Counted from the stretch's first letter, positions 23,931 through 32,455 are shown. The stretch: DNA of 40,092 bases from Bacillota bacterium (GCA_012521335.1 JAAYMM010000018.1:1-40092); one strand, 5' to 3'. Numbers and translations: made by a program. The notes: generated by a model not told the origin, from the sequence alone.

Positions 23931-25190
23931 GTGAAGATTGCCGTGATCGGTGCAGGCAGCACCTACACCCCCGAGCTGGGGGAAGGCCTCATCCTAGAAG
24001 CCCAAGCATTGGGCTTGCGGGAGCTTTATCTCCATGATATCAATGCTGAGCGCCTGAAGATCGTGGGCGGCTTGGTTCAGCGCATGGTGGAGGCTCAAGG
24101 GAATCCCTTTGTGGTTAAGTGCACCCTCGATCGGGTGGAGGCCGTGGCTGGCGCCAGCTTCGTGCTCACCCAGCTCCGCGTGGGCGGTCAAGCGGCCAGG
24201 GCCTTGGACACCAAGATCTGCTTAGAGGAAGGCCTGATCGGCCAGGAAACCACAGGGCCTGTGGGTTTTGCCAAGGCTATGCGCACGATTCCCGTTCTGC
24301 TGGAAATCTGTGCTGACCTGCAAACCCATGCACCAGGGGCGTTTCTGATCAATTTCACCAATCCTGCAGGCGTAGTCACGGAAGCCGTGCTCAAACACGG
24401 AGGGGTGCAGGCTATCGGTCTCTGTAATATTCCCTTTGGCCTCAAGAACTCTGTTGCCCAGGAGTGCGGGGTGTTGGCAGAAGAAGTGGATCTGGACTAT
24501 GTGGGGCTCAATCACCTCTCCTGGGTGCGCCGCATCTTCGTTGCGGGCCGGGACCGTACCGGCGAGCTGCTGGTAAGAATTGCCGCCCGTCCGGCCAATA
24601 TCCCGGGACTAAACATCGACCCGCAGTTTGCTGAGGCTCTAGGCATGTGGCCCAACAGCTACCTCAACTACTTCTACCTGCAGGATGAGATGATCGAGCA
24701 TCTCCAGGCTCAGCCGCGGGTGCGGGGAGAGGTAGTGGCGGAGCTGGAGGCCAGGTTGTTGGAGGAGTACAAAGATCCCCAGCTGCGCACCAAGCCCCTA
24801 GAGCTGAGCAAGCGTGGCGGAGCTCACTACTCCACCGCTGCCGTTTCGCTGATCCGGGACATTCACTTGAACGCGGGCCGAAAGCACATCGTCAATGTGC
24901 AGAATCAAGGGGCCCTGCCGGATCTGCCCTGGGATGGGGTGGTGGAGGTACCCTGTGTGGTGGATGCCCAAGGCGCGCATCCCTTAACCATGGGCAGGCT
25001 GGAACCGCAGATCAGAGGGCTGATCCAGCATGTGAAGGCCTATGAAGAGCTGACAGTGGCAGCGGCTGTAACCAAGGACTACCATACGGCGCTCCTGGCC
25101 TTAACGTCCCATCCCCTGACCAGGTCGGTGAACAAAGCCAAGCGCATCCTCGATCGCTTTAACGAAGCACATCAGCTGCAGCTTCACTAG
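23931..25190 (+). CDS. GH4 family 6-phospho-beta-glucosidase-like enzyme
   Basis: A cytoplasmic NAD- and metal-dependent glycosidase, 419 residues, GTG start. The N-terminal Rossmann motif is AVIGAGSTYTPEL (4-16). The family signatures are present: GQETTGP (104-110), NFTNPAG (141-147), the metal-binding Cys165 in GLCN and the metal-binding His195 in GLNHLSW. This pattern fits the 6-phospho-beta-glucosidase branch rather than alpha-galactosidases. GH4 enzymes cleave phosphorylated disaccharides by an oxidation-elimination route. Yet no PTS genes are present in the window, so its substrate might be generated by the preceding kinase. It is the last gene before a bidirectional terminator. Confidence 0.92.
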   Translation: MKIAVIGAGSTYTPELGEGLILEAQALGLRELYLHDINAERLKIVGGLVQRMVEAQGNPFVVKCTLDRVEAVAGASFVLTQLRVGGQAARALDTKICLEEGLIGQETTGPVGFAKAMRTIPVLLEICADLQTHAPGAFLINFTNPAGVVTEAVLKHGGVQAIGLCNIPFGLKNSVAQECGVLAEEVDLDYVGLNHLSWVRRIFVAGRDRTGELLVRIAARPANIPGLNIDPQFAEALGMWPNSYLNYFYLQDEMIEHLQAQPRVRGEVVAELEARLLEEYKDPQLRTKPLELSKRGGAHYSTAAVSLIRDIHLNAGRKHIVNVQNQGALPDLPWDGVVEVPCVVDAQGAHPLTMGRLEPQIRGLIQHVKAYEELTVAAAVTKDYHTALLALTSHPLTRSVNKAKRILDRFNEAHQLQLH

Positions 25191-25204
25191 CATCTAGGCA
25201 CAGC

Positions 25205-25230
25205 AAAAGCGCCCCGCAGGGCGCTTTTCT
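25205..25230. terminator. Bidirectional terminator between GH4 and dehydrogenase genes
   Basis: A perfect 10-base-pair inverted repeat (25205-25214 with 25219-25228) with a 4-base loop starts with AAAA and ends with TTTT, so it works on either strand. It lies between the convergent genes ending at 25190 and 25245. Confidence 0.92.
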
Positions 25231-25244
25231 CTTCTTAGGCTGGT

Positions 25245-26876
25245 TTAGGCTTCATCCATGTGCGGATAACGGTAGCAGCGCGGCGGCAGGGGATGCTCCT
25301 TGATGGTGCGCTGGGATACCCAGCGGAGCAGGTTGAGCATACTGCCCGCTTTGTCATTGGTACCAGATGCCCTCGCTCCACCAAAGGGCTGCTGGCTGAC
25401 CACAGCGCCGGTGGGTTTGTCGTTGACATAGAAGTTGCCGGCCGCCTCGGAAAGGGCGCGGGACATGGCCACGATGGCACGGCGGTCCCGGGCAAAGATG
25501 GCGCCGGTAAGGCCGTACGGAGATGTGGTGTTGCACAGCTCCAGGGTTTCCTCCAGCTGCTCATCGGGATAGACGTAGACCGTGAGCACGGGGCCGAAGA
25601 TCTCCTCTTCCATCAGTTTGAACTTGGGATTGGTGGTCTGCACGATGGTTGGGTAGATGAAATAGCCCGTGCTGTCATCGTAGTCGCCGCCCACCAATAT
25701 GGTCGCTTCCGGTGAGTTTTTGGCGTACTCGATGTAGGAGACGATGTTGTCAAAGGCTTTCTTGTCGATTACTGCGCCCATGAAAGTGGTAAAGTCGCTC
25801 ACATCGCCCACTTTCAGCTCCTTAGTCATGGCGATCAGGCGTTCCTTAACCTCCGGCCAGATGCTGGCGGGGATGTAAGCACGGGAAGCTGCCGAACATT
25901 TCTGCCCCTGGAACTCGAAGGCGCCTCTGACCAGAGCCACAACCAGGGCTTGGATATCTGCGGTGTGGTGGGCGAACACAAAGTCTTTGCCGCCCGTTTC
26001 CCCCACAATTCGGGGATAGGTGCGGTAGTTGTGGATATTCTCACCCACCGTTTTCCACATGTTCTGGAAGGTCTCGGTGCTGCCTGTAAAGTGGATCCCG
26101 GCCAGGTCCCTATGCTTGAGGACAATATCACCCACTGTACTGCCGGGTCCGGGGATGAAGTTGATCACGCCCGGAGGCAGGCCCGCTTCTTCCAGAATCT
26201 TCATGATGAAATAGGCGGGATAAACCGCGGAAGAAGCTGGCTTCCAGACTACGGTGTTGCCCATCATGGCTGGCGCGGTGGGCAGGTTACCGGCAATGGA
26301 CGTGAAGTTAAAGGGCGTGACCGCGAAGATGAAGCCCTCCAGGCCCCTATGTTCCACGCGATTCCAGCTTAAGGGGGTGGAGCGGGGCTGCTGGCGGTAG
26401 ATCTCTTCCATGTAGTAGACATTGAAGCGCCAGAAGTCCGCGAGTTCGCAGGCGGAGTCGATTTCAGCCTGGTAGGGTGTCTTGCTCAGGCCCAGCATGG
26501 TCGCGGCATTGACCAAGTAGCGGTGTTCATGGGCCAGGATCTCCGCAGCTTTGATAAAGATGCCTGCCCGCTCTTCCCAGGGCATGGCTGCCCACTCTTT
26601 CCGGGCGCGCAGTGCCGCGTCGATGGCGGCTTGGACTTCAGCAGGTCCTGCTTGATGGAACTGGCCCAGGCGGTGCTTGTGGTTGTGGGGGATCACGCAG
26701 TCGCCCAGCCGCCCAGTTCTGACTTCCTTTCCGTCAATGAACAGGGGGATCTCGATTTCTTGGCCCTTCAGCTCCTCCAGGGCGGCCTTGAGTTTGGCCT
26801 TTTCAGGACTGCCCGGCCCGTAGGCGAATACCGGCTCGTTTTGGGGGCGGGGCACTTGGAAAATACCGTTAGACAT
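25245..26876 (-). CDS. pruA: L-glutamate gamma-semialdehyde (P5C) dehydrogenase, ALDH4-like
   Basis: A NAD-dependent aldehyde dehydrogenase of 543 residues that oxidises glutamate semialdehyde (from pyrroline-5-carboxylate) to glutamate. The catalytic Glu is residue 293 in VGETGGK and the catalytic Cys is residue 327 in FQGQKCSAASR. The NAD-site segment FTGST is at 263-267. The N-terminus (NEPVFAYGPGSPEKAKL) and the length match the ALDH4A1-like group (TIGR01236 type) rather than Bacillus RocA. It is the last gene of a minus-strand operon whose two upstream genes encode a flavoprotein complex, so it probably completes proline (or hydroxyproline) oxidation. An AGAGGTG site precedes its ATG, 19 bases after the previous stop. 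Confidence 0.93.
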   Translation of the reverse strand: MSNGIFQVPRPQNEPVFAYGPGSPEKAKLKAALEELKGQEIEIPLFIDGKEVRTGRLGDCVIPHNHKHRLGQFHQAGPAEVQAAIDAALRARKEWAAMPWEERAGIFIKAAEILAHEHRYLVNAATMLGLSKTPYQAEIDSACELADFWRFNVYYMEEIYRQQPRSTPLSWNRVEHRGLEGFIFAVTPFNFTSIAGNLPTAPAMMGNTVVWKPASSAVYPAYFIMKILEEAGLPPGVINFIPGPGSTVGDIVLKHRDLAGIHFTGSTETFQNMWKTVGENIHNYRTYPRIVGETGGKDFVFAHHTADIQALVVALVRGAFEFQGQKCSAASRAYIPASIWPEVKERLIAMTKELKVGDVSDFTTFMGAVIDKKAFDNIVSYIEYAKNSPEATILVGGDYDDSTGYFIYPTIVQTTNPKFKLMEEEIFGPVLTVYVYPDEQLEETLELCNTTSPYGLTGAIFARDRRAIVAMSRALSEAAGNFYVNDKPTGAVVSQQPFGGARASGTNDKAGSMLNLLRWVSQRTIKEHPLPPRCYRYPHMDEA

Positions 26877-26895
26877 GGGATCACCTCTTCTATTT

Positions 26896-28041
26896 TTATT
26901 TCAAGAGCTCTTCACCGCTGAAATCGCGATAGGGAGATAGGTCGGCAAAAATCTCCTCAGGCTGTTCGCCATCGACAATCGCAGCGGCTACAATCTCCGC
27001 CAAGCCCGGCCCCAGCATGAGGCCTTGGCCGCACATGCCCACCGCATGGAAGAAGCCAGCCACATTCCGGTCAAAGCCCACAATAGGCTTGCCATCGGGA
27101 GTCATGGGGTACAACCCCCGCCAAACTCTGCGCACCCGGATGTTGCGCAGGCGGGGATAGAGACTCAGCATGCGTGGGATCACCATGGGCAGGAACTCCG
27201 AAGTGGAGCGCCGGTCTGTGCCCATGCGCTTGGGCCTGGGCGTAATGCAGAAGACGATGCCCCCCTCTTTGGCTTGGTAGAAGTAATAGTTGTCAGAGTG
27301 CTCATCGGGGGCGATGTCCACGAGCATGGGGTTAAACAGGGGCTGGATGGGTTCGGTTACGCCGGCTTCATGGGAGTCGGGGTACACGGGCAGATCGGCC
27401 CCGATCATCTGGCCCACTTCTCGGCCGAAGCCGCCGGCGGCGTTGACCACTGTACCGCAGCCGAAGCTGCCCTTGTCTGTGAGCACCGCCGTTACTCGGC
27501 CGTTTGCGACATCAAAACCTGTTACTTTAGTTTCAAAGTGGAACTCGGCCCCTGCCTGCCGGGCCAGGCGGTAAAAGGCGCCGGCCAGTTTGAGGGAGGA
27601 AAGATGTCCATCTTCCGGTGAGAACGTTCCGCCCAAGAGCCCCTCGGCGCGGATACCGGGCACTATTTCCTGCACTTCCTCAGGCCCAATCCAATCGATA
27701 TTCAGCCCGTGCCGCTTCTGGTAGGGCAGCAGAGACTGAAGGCCCTCAGCGATCTTTTCATCGTAGGCGGGGAAGAGGTAGCCCCCTTCCACGTAGTCCA
27801 CATCCTGGCCGAACTCAGGCTCGAGGCGGCGGATGAACTCCAGCGAGGCAATGCCGATGCGGATTTTGGCCCGATCGGAGTGGGTGGCCCGAATGCCGCC
27901 GATGGCCGCCTTGTTCTGGCCCTGGCCGGGGGAGGAGAGCTCATCAATCACACCCACACTCACGCCTCTTGCTGCCAGGCGATAGGCTAGGGGCAGCCCC
28001 ACGCTGCCTGCTCCCACAATGATCACATCGTAATTCTTCAT
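26896..28041 (-). CDS. DAO-family FAD oxidoreductase, probable proline dehydrogenase beta-type subunit
   Basis: A 381-residue FAD-dependent amine/imino-acid oxidoreductase. The N-terminal dinucleotide-binding motif is VIIVGAGSVGLPLAYRL and the DAO-fold C-terminus has GLYPMTPDGKPIVGFDRNVAGFFHAVGMCGQGLMLGPGLAE in pieces typical of sarcosine oxidase beta, glycine oxidase and HcnC. In Thermococcales, paralogues of this family are the catalytic subunits of dye-linked L-proline dehydrogenase. Pairing with the multi-cofactor subunit upstream (4-base overlap) and P5C dehydrogenase downstream makes proline the best guess. Sarcosine, D-amino acids or hydroxyproline remain possible. No signal peptide is seen, so it is cytoplasmic or membrane-associated. 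Confidence 0.82.
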   Translation of the reverse strand: MKNYDVIIVGAGSVGLPLAYRLAARGVSVGVIDELSSPGQGQNKAAIGGIRATHSDRAKIRIGIASLEFIRRLEPEFGQDVDYVEGGYLFPAYDEKIAEGLQSLLPYQKRHGLNIDWIGPEEVQEIVPGIRAEGLLGGTFSPEDGHLSSLKLAGAFYRLARQAGAEFHFETKVTGFDVANGRVTAVLTDKGSFGCGTVVNAAGGFGREVGQMIGADLPVYPDSHEAGVTEPIQPLFNPMLVDIAPDEHSDNYYFYQAKEGGIVFCITPRPKRMGTDRRSTSEFLPMVIPRMLSLYPRLRNIRVRRVWRGLYPMTPDGKPIVGFDRNVAGFFHAVGMCGQGLMLGPGLAEIVAAAIVDGEQPEEIFADLSPYRDFSGEELLK

Positions 28042-30113
28042 GCCTTTCCACCCCCCTGGTTGGCCAGAGCTTTCATCGGTATTTCCACCGTTAAGGGACG
28101 GTAGGTTGCGGGACGGATAGCTTCCTTCGGGACTCCAGCCTGCATCAGCACCCTAGGCAGCAGATCTAGACAGGTCTTGCCTCCGCAGGCACCCATGGCC
28201 GCCCTAATCTGTTTGAGCTGGTTGAGGTCAGTGACCTCGTTTTCCTGCACAAACCGCTTGATTTCGCCCACGCTCACCCGCTCGCAGCGGCAGACGATGG
28301 CGTTATCGGGTACATAGGTGAGGTCCGCTTCCGGCAGCGGTTCAGTCACCGCGGGATCCTGCACCAGGATGCCCGCAGTTCTAGCAGCGATGGCCGCATC
28401 CACTTCTATGGTGAGCAGGTGGGTGCGGTGTTTTTTGCTGAAGCGTGTGGATAATACGGTGCCGCTTCCCAGGTCTCCGCCTTCCACGTCGCGCAGGGCT
28501 ACCTGGTCACCAGGTTGGAAGCTGTGCTCAAACTCGTAAGGCAGCACCAGTTCCGCTAAGCCGTCCTTGTGGGACTCGCGCACTAGGGTGATGGCTAAGC
28601 CCGGACAGATCAGAACGCACATGCCGCAGCCGATGCACTTGCCGCTGAACTCGGGAAGATCCATGATCGTGCCCGTTTTCCCAGTAAGCTGGATGGAATT
28701 GTGCGGGCACACGGTCGTGCAGGGGTTGCAGGGAATCTCTTGGTAGCAGTGGATCACCGGCTGCCAGCCCTCTTCCGCAGGCCACTTGTGGGTGCGGGGG
28801 AAGACTTGACCGGGATGGCTCTTGAGGATTTCCGCTTTCTCAAACCATTCCTGGGGTATCTCCAGATCACTGCCGAGAAGCCTGGCCATCTGGCGGCCGG
28901 TGATGCGCCCGCCCATCATAGCCGAGGACGCTTCAGCAATCTCATTGGCATCGCCAGTTTTCAGCACGGGAAAGCCCGCTTCCACGCCGGCGTTGTAGAA
29001 CTCATCCACAGAGCTCAAACCGACAGCGATGAGCACTGTGTCCACCGCGAAGGTCTTGGCCGTCTGCAGCAGGGGATTCCAGTGTTCATCCACCTGGGCG
29101 ATGGTGGCTTTCTCCACCTTGCCTTCGCCTTGTACGCTCACTAGGGTATGGCTGAGGTAGATGGGCACGCCCATGCGCTTGATCTTATCGGCGTGAACTC
29201 TGTAGCCGGAGATGCGGGGGGCGATATCAATGAGGCCAACCACGTTGATGCCCGCCTGCAGGGCATGATAGGCGGCGATCAACCCCACGTTGCCGCAGCC
29301 CACGATGAGCACCCGCTCCGAGGACCTGACCAGGTCACGGTTGACCAAGGTCTGAAAGGCACCCGCGCCAAAGACGCCGGGCAGATCGTTGCCGGGAAAG
29401 ACCAAAGAGCGTTCGCGGGCTCCCGTGGCCACCACCACGCCCCTGAAGGAGACTAAGAGGTACCTCTCCTCGTTGGGCTGGTAGATGCCTGCTTTGCCGT
29501 CGGCGTAGACGCCAGCTACTACCGAGTCGGTCATAATGGTGATGTTTTTCCGTGCCCGAGCCTCCTGTTCCAGGATGCGGGCAATGTCTGTGCCCCTGGT
29601 GCCCGCGTAGCAATCGGCCATGGAGCCAAAGAACTTGTGGGTCTGGAGCACCAGTTTGCCGCCGAGATGATCTTTATCATCTGCAAGGATGACTGAATAG
29701 CCCGCCTCGGCCAGTTCAATGGCCGCGGTAATGCCGGAAGGACCGGCACCCACAACCAAAACGTCGCAGGTCAGTTCCTGCGGTTTATGGGCTTGCCGGG
29801 GCTCGTCATCGGCGGGCAGCTCGGGGAAGTGGACCAAGGTTTTAATCTCCATTCCTTCCCGCAGCGGAGTGATACAGCTTTTCATGGGCAGGCCATCTAT
29901 GAGCACCGTGCACTGGGCGCACTGGCCGTTGGCACAAAAAATACCCTGCGGCGCATCGCCCACTCTGTGGCGGGAAAAAGTACGAATTCCGTTAGCGAAG
30001 AGGGCTGAAGATACCATTTCCCCTTCTCTGCCCACCAGAGTTCTGCCGTCAAAGGTGAAGGCTACTTCTCTGCCTGGCTTAGGTTCCAATATGGGATGTT
30101 GCGTTATTCTCAA
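28038..30113 (-). CDS. Multi-domain iron-sulfur/FAD oxidoreductase, HcnAB/PDH-alpha-like fusion
   Basis: I choose TTG at 30113 because a perfect GGAGGT site (30121-30126) lies 7 bases upstream; a GTG at 30182 is in frame but lacks one. The 691-residue product is modular. An N-terminal [2Fe-2S] domain has Cys60, 65, 68 and 80. A pyridine-nucleotide/FAD module has GAGPSG (122-127) and a second Rossmann motif, VGCGNVG (271-277). A ferredoxin insert has CNPCTTVC (462-469) and CIGCGMCVLIC (493-503). A BFD-like [2Fe-2S] domain has Cys608, 610, 643 and 648. This matches HcnA+HcnB or proline-dehydrogenase alpha plus small ferredoxin subunits in one chain. It probably takes electrons from the DAO-type subunit. 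Confidence 0.85.
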   Translation of the reverse strand: MRITQHPILEPKPGREVAFTFDGRTLVGREGEMVSSALFANGIRTFSRHRVGDAPQGIFCANGQCAQCTVLIDGLPMKSCITPLREGMEIKTLVHFPELPADDEPRQAHKPQELTCDVLVVGAGPSGITAAIELAEAGYSVILADDKDHLGGKLVLQTHKFFGSMADCYAGTRGTDIARILEQEARARKNITIMTDSVVAGVYADGKAGIYQPNEERYLLVSFRGVVVATGARERSLVFPGNDLPGVFGAGAFQTLVNRDLVRSSERVLIVGCGNVGLIAAYHALQAGINVVGLIDIAPRISGYRVHADKIKRMGVPIYLSHTLVSVQGEGKVEKATIAQVDEHWNPLLQTAKTFAVDTVLIAVGLSSVDEFYNAGVEAGFPVLKTGDANEIAEASSAMMGGRITGRQMARLLGSDLEIPQEWFEKAEILKSHPGQVFPRTHKWPAEEGWQPVIHCYQEIPCNPCTTVCPHNSIQLTGKTGTIMDLPEFSGKCIGCGMCVLICPGLAITLVRESHKDGLAELVLPYEFEHSFQPGDQVALRDVEGGDLGSGTVLSTRFSKKHRTHLLTIEVDAAIAARTAGILVQDPAVTEPLPEADLTYVPDNAIVCRCERVSVGEIKRFVQENEVTDLNQLKQIRAAMGACGGKTCLDLLPRVLMQAGVPKEAIRPATYRPLTVEIPMKALANQGGGKA

Positions 30114-30131
30114 GGCGTGCACCTCCAAAAC

Positions 30132-30162
30132 TTGTGAGCCACCCTTGGAGGGTTTTTCACAA
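30132..30162 (-). other. Nested hairpin in the leader of the iron-sulfur oxidoreductase gene
   Basis: An outer inverted repeat TTGTGA (30132-30137) / TCACAA (30157-30162) encloses an inner ACCCT/AGGGT stem (30141-30145 with 30149-30153). It lies immediately upstream of the GGAGGT site on the minus strand. It may influence translation or be a protein-binding site. The outer arms resemble CRP/FNR half-sites but the spacing is wrong. Confidence 0.4.
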
Positions 30163-30284
30163 TGTACATATTCTGTTAACACATCTCTATTCCTGCCTTG
30201 ATCCGCGGCGCCTGAACGAATATCGTAAATTTAACCTCGATTTTCGGACCCTGGGAAAAGAGGTACAAATCCGGTTCAAACCTG

Positions 30285-30338
30285 TTGACAATGGGCATCA
30301 GGCGCGCTATGATTATCGCGAGAATGATTTTCACTGTC
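30285..30338 (+). promoter_or_regulatory. feo promoter with overlapping Fur-like box
   Basis: TTGACA (30285-30290), a 17-base spacer and TATGAT (30308-30313) form a near-perfect housekeeping promoter. Immediately downstream, 30320-30338 matches the classical 19-base Fur box at most positions. A longer palindrome AGAATGA-N9-TCATTCT spans 30321-30343. Its position at the expected transcription start fits repression by iron-loaded Fur. Confidence 0.8.
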
Positions 30339-30366
30339 ATTCTTGTGAGGGCTTGCAGCAATCCGA

Positions 30367-30405
30367 AAAAGCGGCTGGGAAGAGGGATCCCGGCGGCTTT
30401 TAGCA
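30367..30405 (+). other. Terminator-like hairpin in the feoA leader
   Basis: A nearly perfect 13-base-pair stem (30367-30372 with 30396-30401 and 30374-30380 with 30388-30394, one wobble and a G/G mismatch) is followed by only a short T stretch. It lies between the promoter and the feoA ribosome-binding site, so it could be an attenuator. No known metal riboswitch pattern was recognised. Confidence 0.45.
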
Positions 30406-30426
30406 GCATTATTTGGAGGAGATCAG

Positions 30427-30663
30427 ATGGAGGGTGACCAGATGAGACAGAATCTCTATGACGCACAGCCTGGCAAGGAATACACCGTTTTGGAGACTCC
30501 AGAATATAAACTTCTATCCAGCATCGGCTTGTTCAGCGGAGCCAAGGTAAGAATGGAAAGCAAGTACGGCTTGGGGGGGCCCGTGTCCCTATCTTTGTCC
30601 ACCAAGAAGATCGCTGTGGGCAAAGATCTGGCCATCCAGATCTACGTGCGCGAGGTGCGGTAA
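30427..30663 (+). CDS. feoA: FeoA-family ferrous iron transport protein
   Basis: A small cytoplasmic SH3-like protein of 78 residues that associates with FeoB and modulates iron uptake. The FeoA fold is visible as strands around KEYTVLETPEYKLLSSIGLFSGAKVRM and GGPVSLSLSTKKIAVGKDLAIQIYVRE, where family members end. ATG at 30427 is supported by GGAGGA 6 bases upstream; an in-frame ATG at 30442 also has a weaker site. FeoB starts one base after the stop. The Fur-like box upstream indicates iron repression. Confidence 0.88.
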   Translation: MEGDQMRQNLYDAQPGKEYTVLETPEYKLLSSIGLFSGAKVRMESKYGLGGPVSLSLSTKKIAVGKDLAIQIYVREVR

Positions 30664-30664
30664 C

Positions 30665-32455
30665 ATGAGCCGCAGCTGCCATGAACTGCCGGAAGATCGC
30701 GAGGTTTTGGAGCTAAGTGACAAGATCCTCCTCATGGGCCCTCCCAATGTGGGCAAAAGCGTGTTCTTTTCGGAGCTGACCAGTATTCACGTGGTGAGCT
30801 CCAATTACGCGGGCACAACCGTTTCTTATATGAAAGGAACAGTGCCCATCAACGGCAAGCAGTACAACCTTTTGGATGTACCGGGTACCTACTCGCTGGC
30901 AGCCACGTCCCTAGCGGAAGAGGTTGCTCTGCAGTTTCTGGCCAGCGACCCTCTGGCCATAGTATTCGTGCTCAATGCAGCGGATCTGGAAGGCAGCATC
31001 AAGCTCCTTCTAGAAGTGCAGGAGTTTAACATCCCGGTGGTCGCAGCCCTGAACCTGGCCGATGTGGCCAACCGTAAGGGTATGCAAATTGATGTGGAGG
31101 CGCTCAAGCGGGAACTGGGAATTCCCATTGTGCCCACGGTGGCCGTGAAGCGGCAGGGGCTTCGGGAGTTGGTGGACGAGCTGGCTAAGGTCTTGGCCAG
31201 CATAGAATCAGCGGCGGCCCGCCAAGGAGCGGCCGCTAAAGAGCGCGCCCGTTCCATGGATATGGAGCTCTGGAAGCGCGCCCAGGAGATCACGGCCAAG
31301 TGCGTGCGCTGGTCCAACAGCCAGCCTAGTTTCCTGGACCGCTTGGGCGATGCCATGCTCAAACCCTGGCCTGGCATTCCCATCGCTGTGCTGGTCATGC
31401 TGGTTAGTATCGGCGTGGTGGTGGGGGCAGGCAAGGCCTTGCGGGCGGCACTGCTTCTGCCTTTGGTCAACAGGGGTATTGTGCCTCTGTTTGAGGCGCT
31501 TTTCTCGCGCCTGCCGCTGCCCACTGTAGTGCACAATGTGCTCATCGGCGAGTTCGGCATTTTCCGCATCAGTTTTGAGTGGATATTGGCCCTGGTCATG
31601 CCCTATGTGCTCCTGTTTCAGCTGGTCTTTTCTTTCCTGGAAGACAGCGGCATCCTGCCCAGAATTGCCGTTTTGTTCGATAACATCATGCGCAAGCTCG
31701 GGGTGCAGGGGGGCAGCCTGATCAACATCATGCTTGGTTACGGCTGCGCCGTGCCGGCGATTATCGGCACCCGCACCGCCACCACCAAAAAAGAGAGGTT
31801 GATTGTCACTACCATCGTCTGTTTTGCCGTACCCTGCATTTCCCAGACCGGGGCGCTGTTTTCCCTTTTGGCCGCCTACTCCTACTGGTTGGTGCTCGGG
31901 GTACTTCTCACCGGCTTAACTGTCTTTATGCTGGTTTCCATTCTCAGCAGCAAGCTGATCAAGGGAACGGTGGATCCACTGGTCATTGAGATCCCCAACC
32001 TGCTCATCCCGGAGCGGCGCGCCTACTTCAAAAAGTTCTTTACCCGGGCTAAGCATTTTGTGCTCGATGCGGAAGGTCCCATGTTGGTTGCAGTGGTTAT
32101 CGCCGCGATCTTGGCGGAGACAGGTCTGCTCACAGGTATCAGCAGTGTGCTCAAGCCTCTGGTTTCTGGCTGGCTGGGACTTCCTCCTGAGGCTTCCATG
32201 TCCCTCATTTTGGGGATCATCCGCCGGGAGATGAGCGTGGCACCCCTGCTCGCGTTAGACCTGGACAGCTTACAGGTCTTTGTGGGCGCTGTAGTCTCTT
32301 TGATCTATCTGCCCTGCATGTCCGTTTTCGCCATTGTGGCTAAGGAGTTCGGGGCCAAAGTGGCGGTGGCCATCACCGCGGGTACGACCTTTACCGCGCT
32401 GTTTTTGGGCGGTGTACTCAACCACCTGATCCGTTTCGTCGTGAGTTTGGTCTAG
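30665..32455 (+). CDS. feoB: Ferrous iron transporter FeoB
   Basis: The main Fe(II) permease, 596 residues, shorter than E. coli FeoB (773) and at the small end for the family. The N-terminal G domain has G1 GPPNVGKS (25-32), a G2 Thr region in YAGTTVSYMKG, G3 DVPG (71-74) and G4 NLAD (130-133). The transmembrane part starts near residue 240. It includes the first Gate segment (GGSLINIMLGYGCAVPAIIGTRTATTKKERL in pieces) with the conserved Cys in GYGCAVPAI, a second Gate region, and GIIRREMSVAPLLALDL. No FeoC gene is present. It is the second gene of a five-gene operon and is followed 15 bases later by the methyltransferase-like gene. Confidence 0.93.
   Translation: MSRSCHELPEDREVLELSDKILLMGPPNVGKSVFFSELTSIHVVSSNYAGTTVSYMKGTVPINGKQYNLLDVPGTYSLAATSLAEEVALQFLASDPLAIVFVLNAADLEGSIKLLLEVQEFNIPVVAALNLADVANRKGMQIDVEALKRELGIPIVPTVAVKRQGLRELVDELAKVLASIESAAARQGAAAKERARSMDMELWKRAQEITAKCVRWSNSQPSFLDRLGDAMLKPWPGIPIAVLVMLVSIGVVVGAGKALRAALLLPLVNRGIVPLFEALFSRLPLPTVVHNVLIGEFGIFRISFEWILALVMPYVLLFQLVFSFLEDSGILPRIAVLFDNIMRKLGVQGGSLINIMLGYGCAVPAIIGTRTATTKKERLIVTTIVCFAVPCISQTGALFSLLAAYSYWLVLGVLLTGLTVFMLVSILSSKLIKGTVDPLVIEIPNLLIPERRAYFKKFFTRAKHFVLDAEGPMLVAVVIAAILAETGLLTGISSVLKPLVSGWLGLPPEASMSLILGIIRREMSVAPLLALDLDSLQVFVGAVVSLIYLPCMSVFAIVAKEFGAKVAVAITAGTTFTALFLGGVLNHLIRFVVSLV

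Noticed and set aside
30132-30162. CRP/FNR binding site
   Set aside because: The half-sites TTGTGA and TCACAA are separated by 19 bases instead of the 4-6 that these regulators need.
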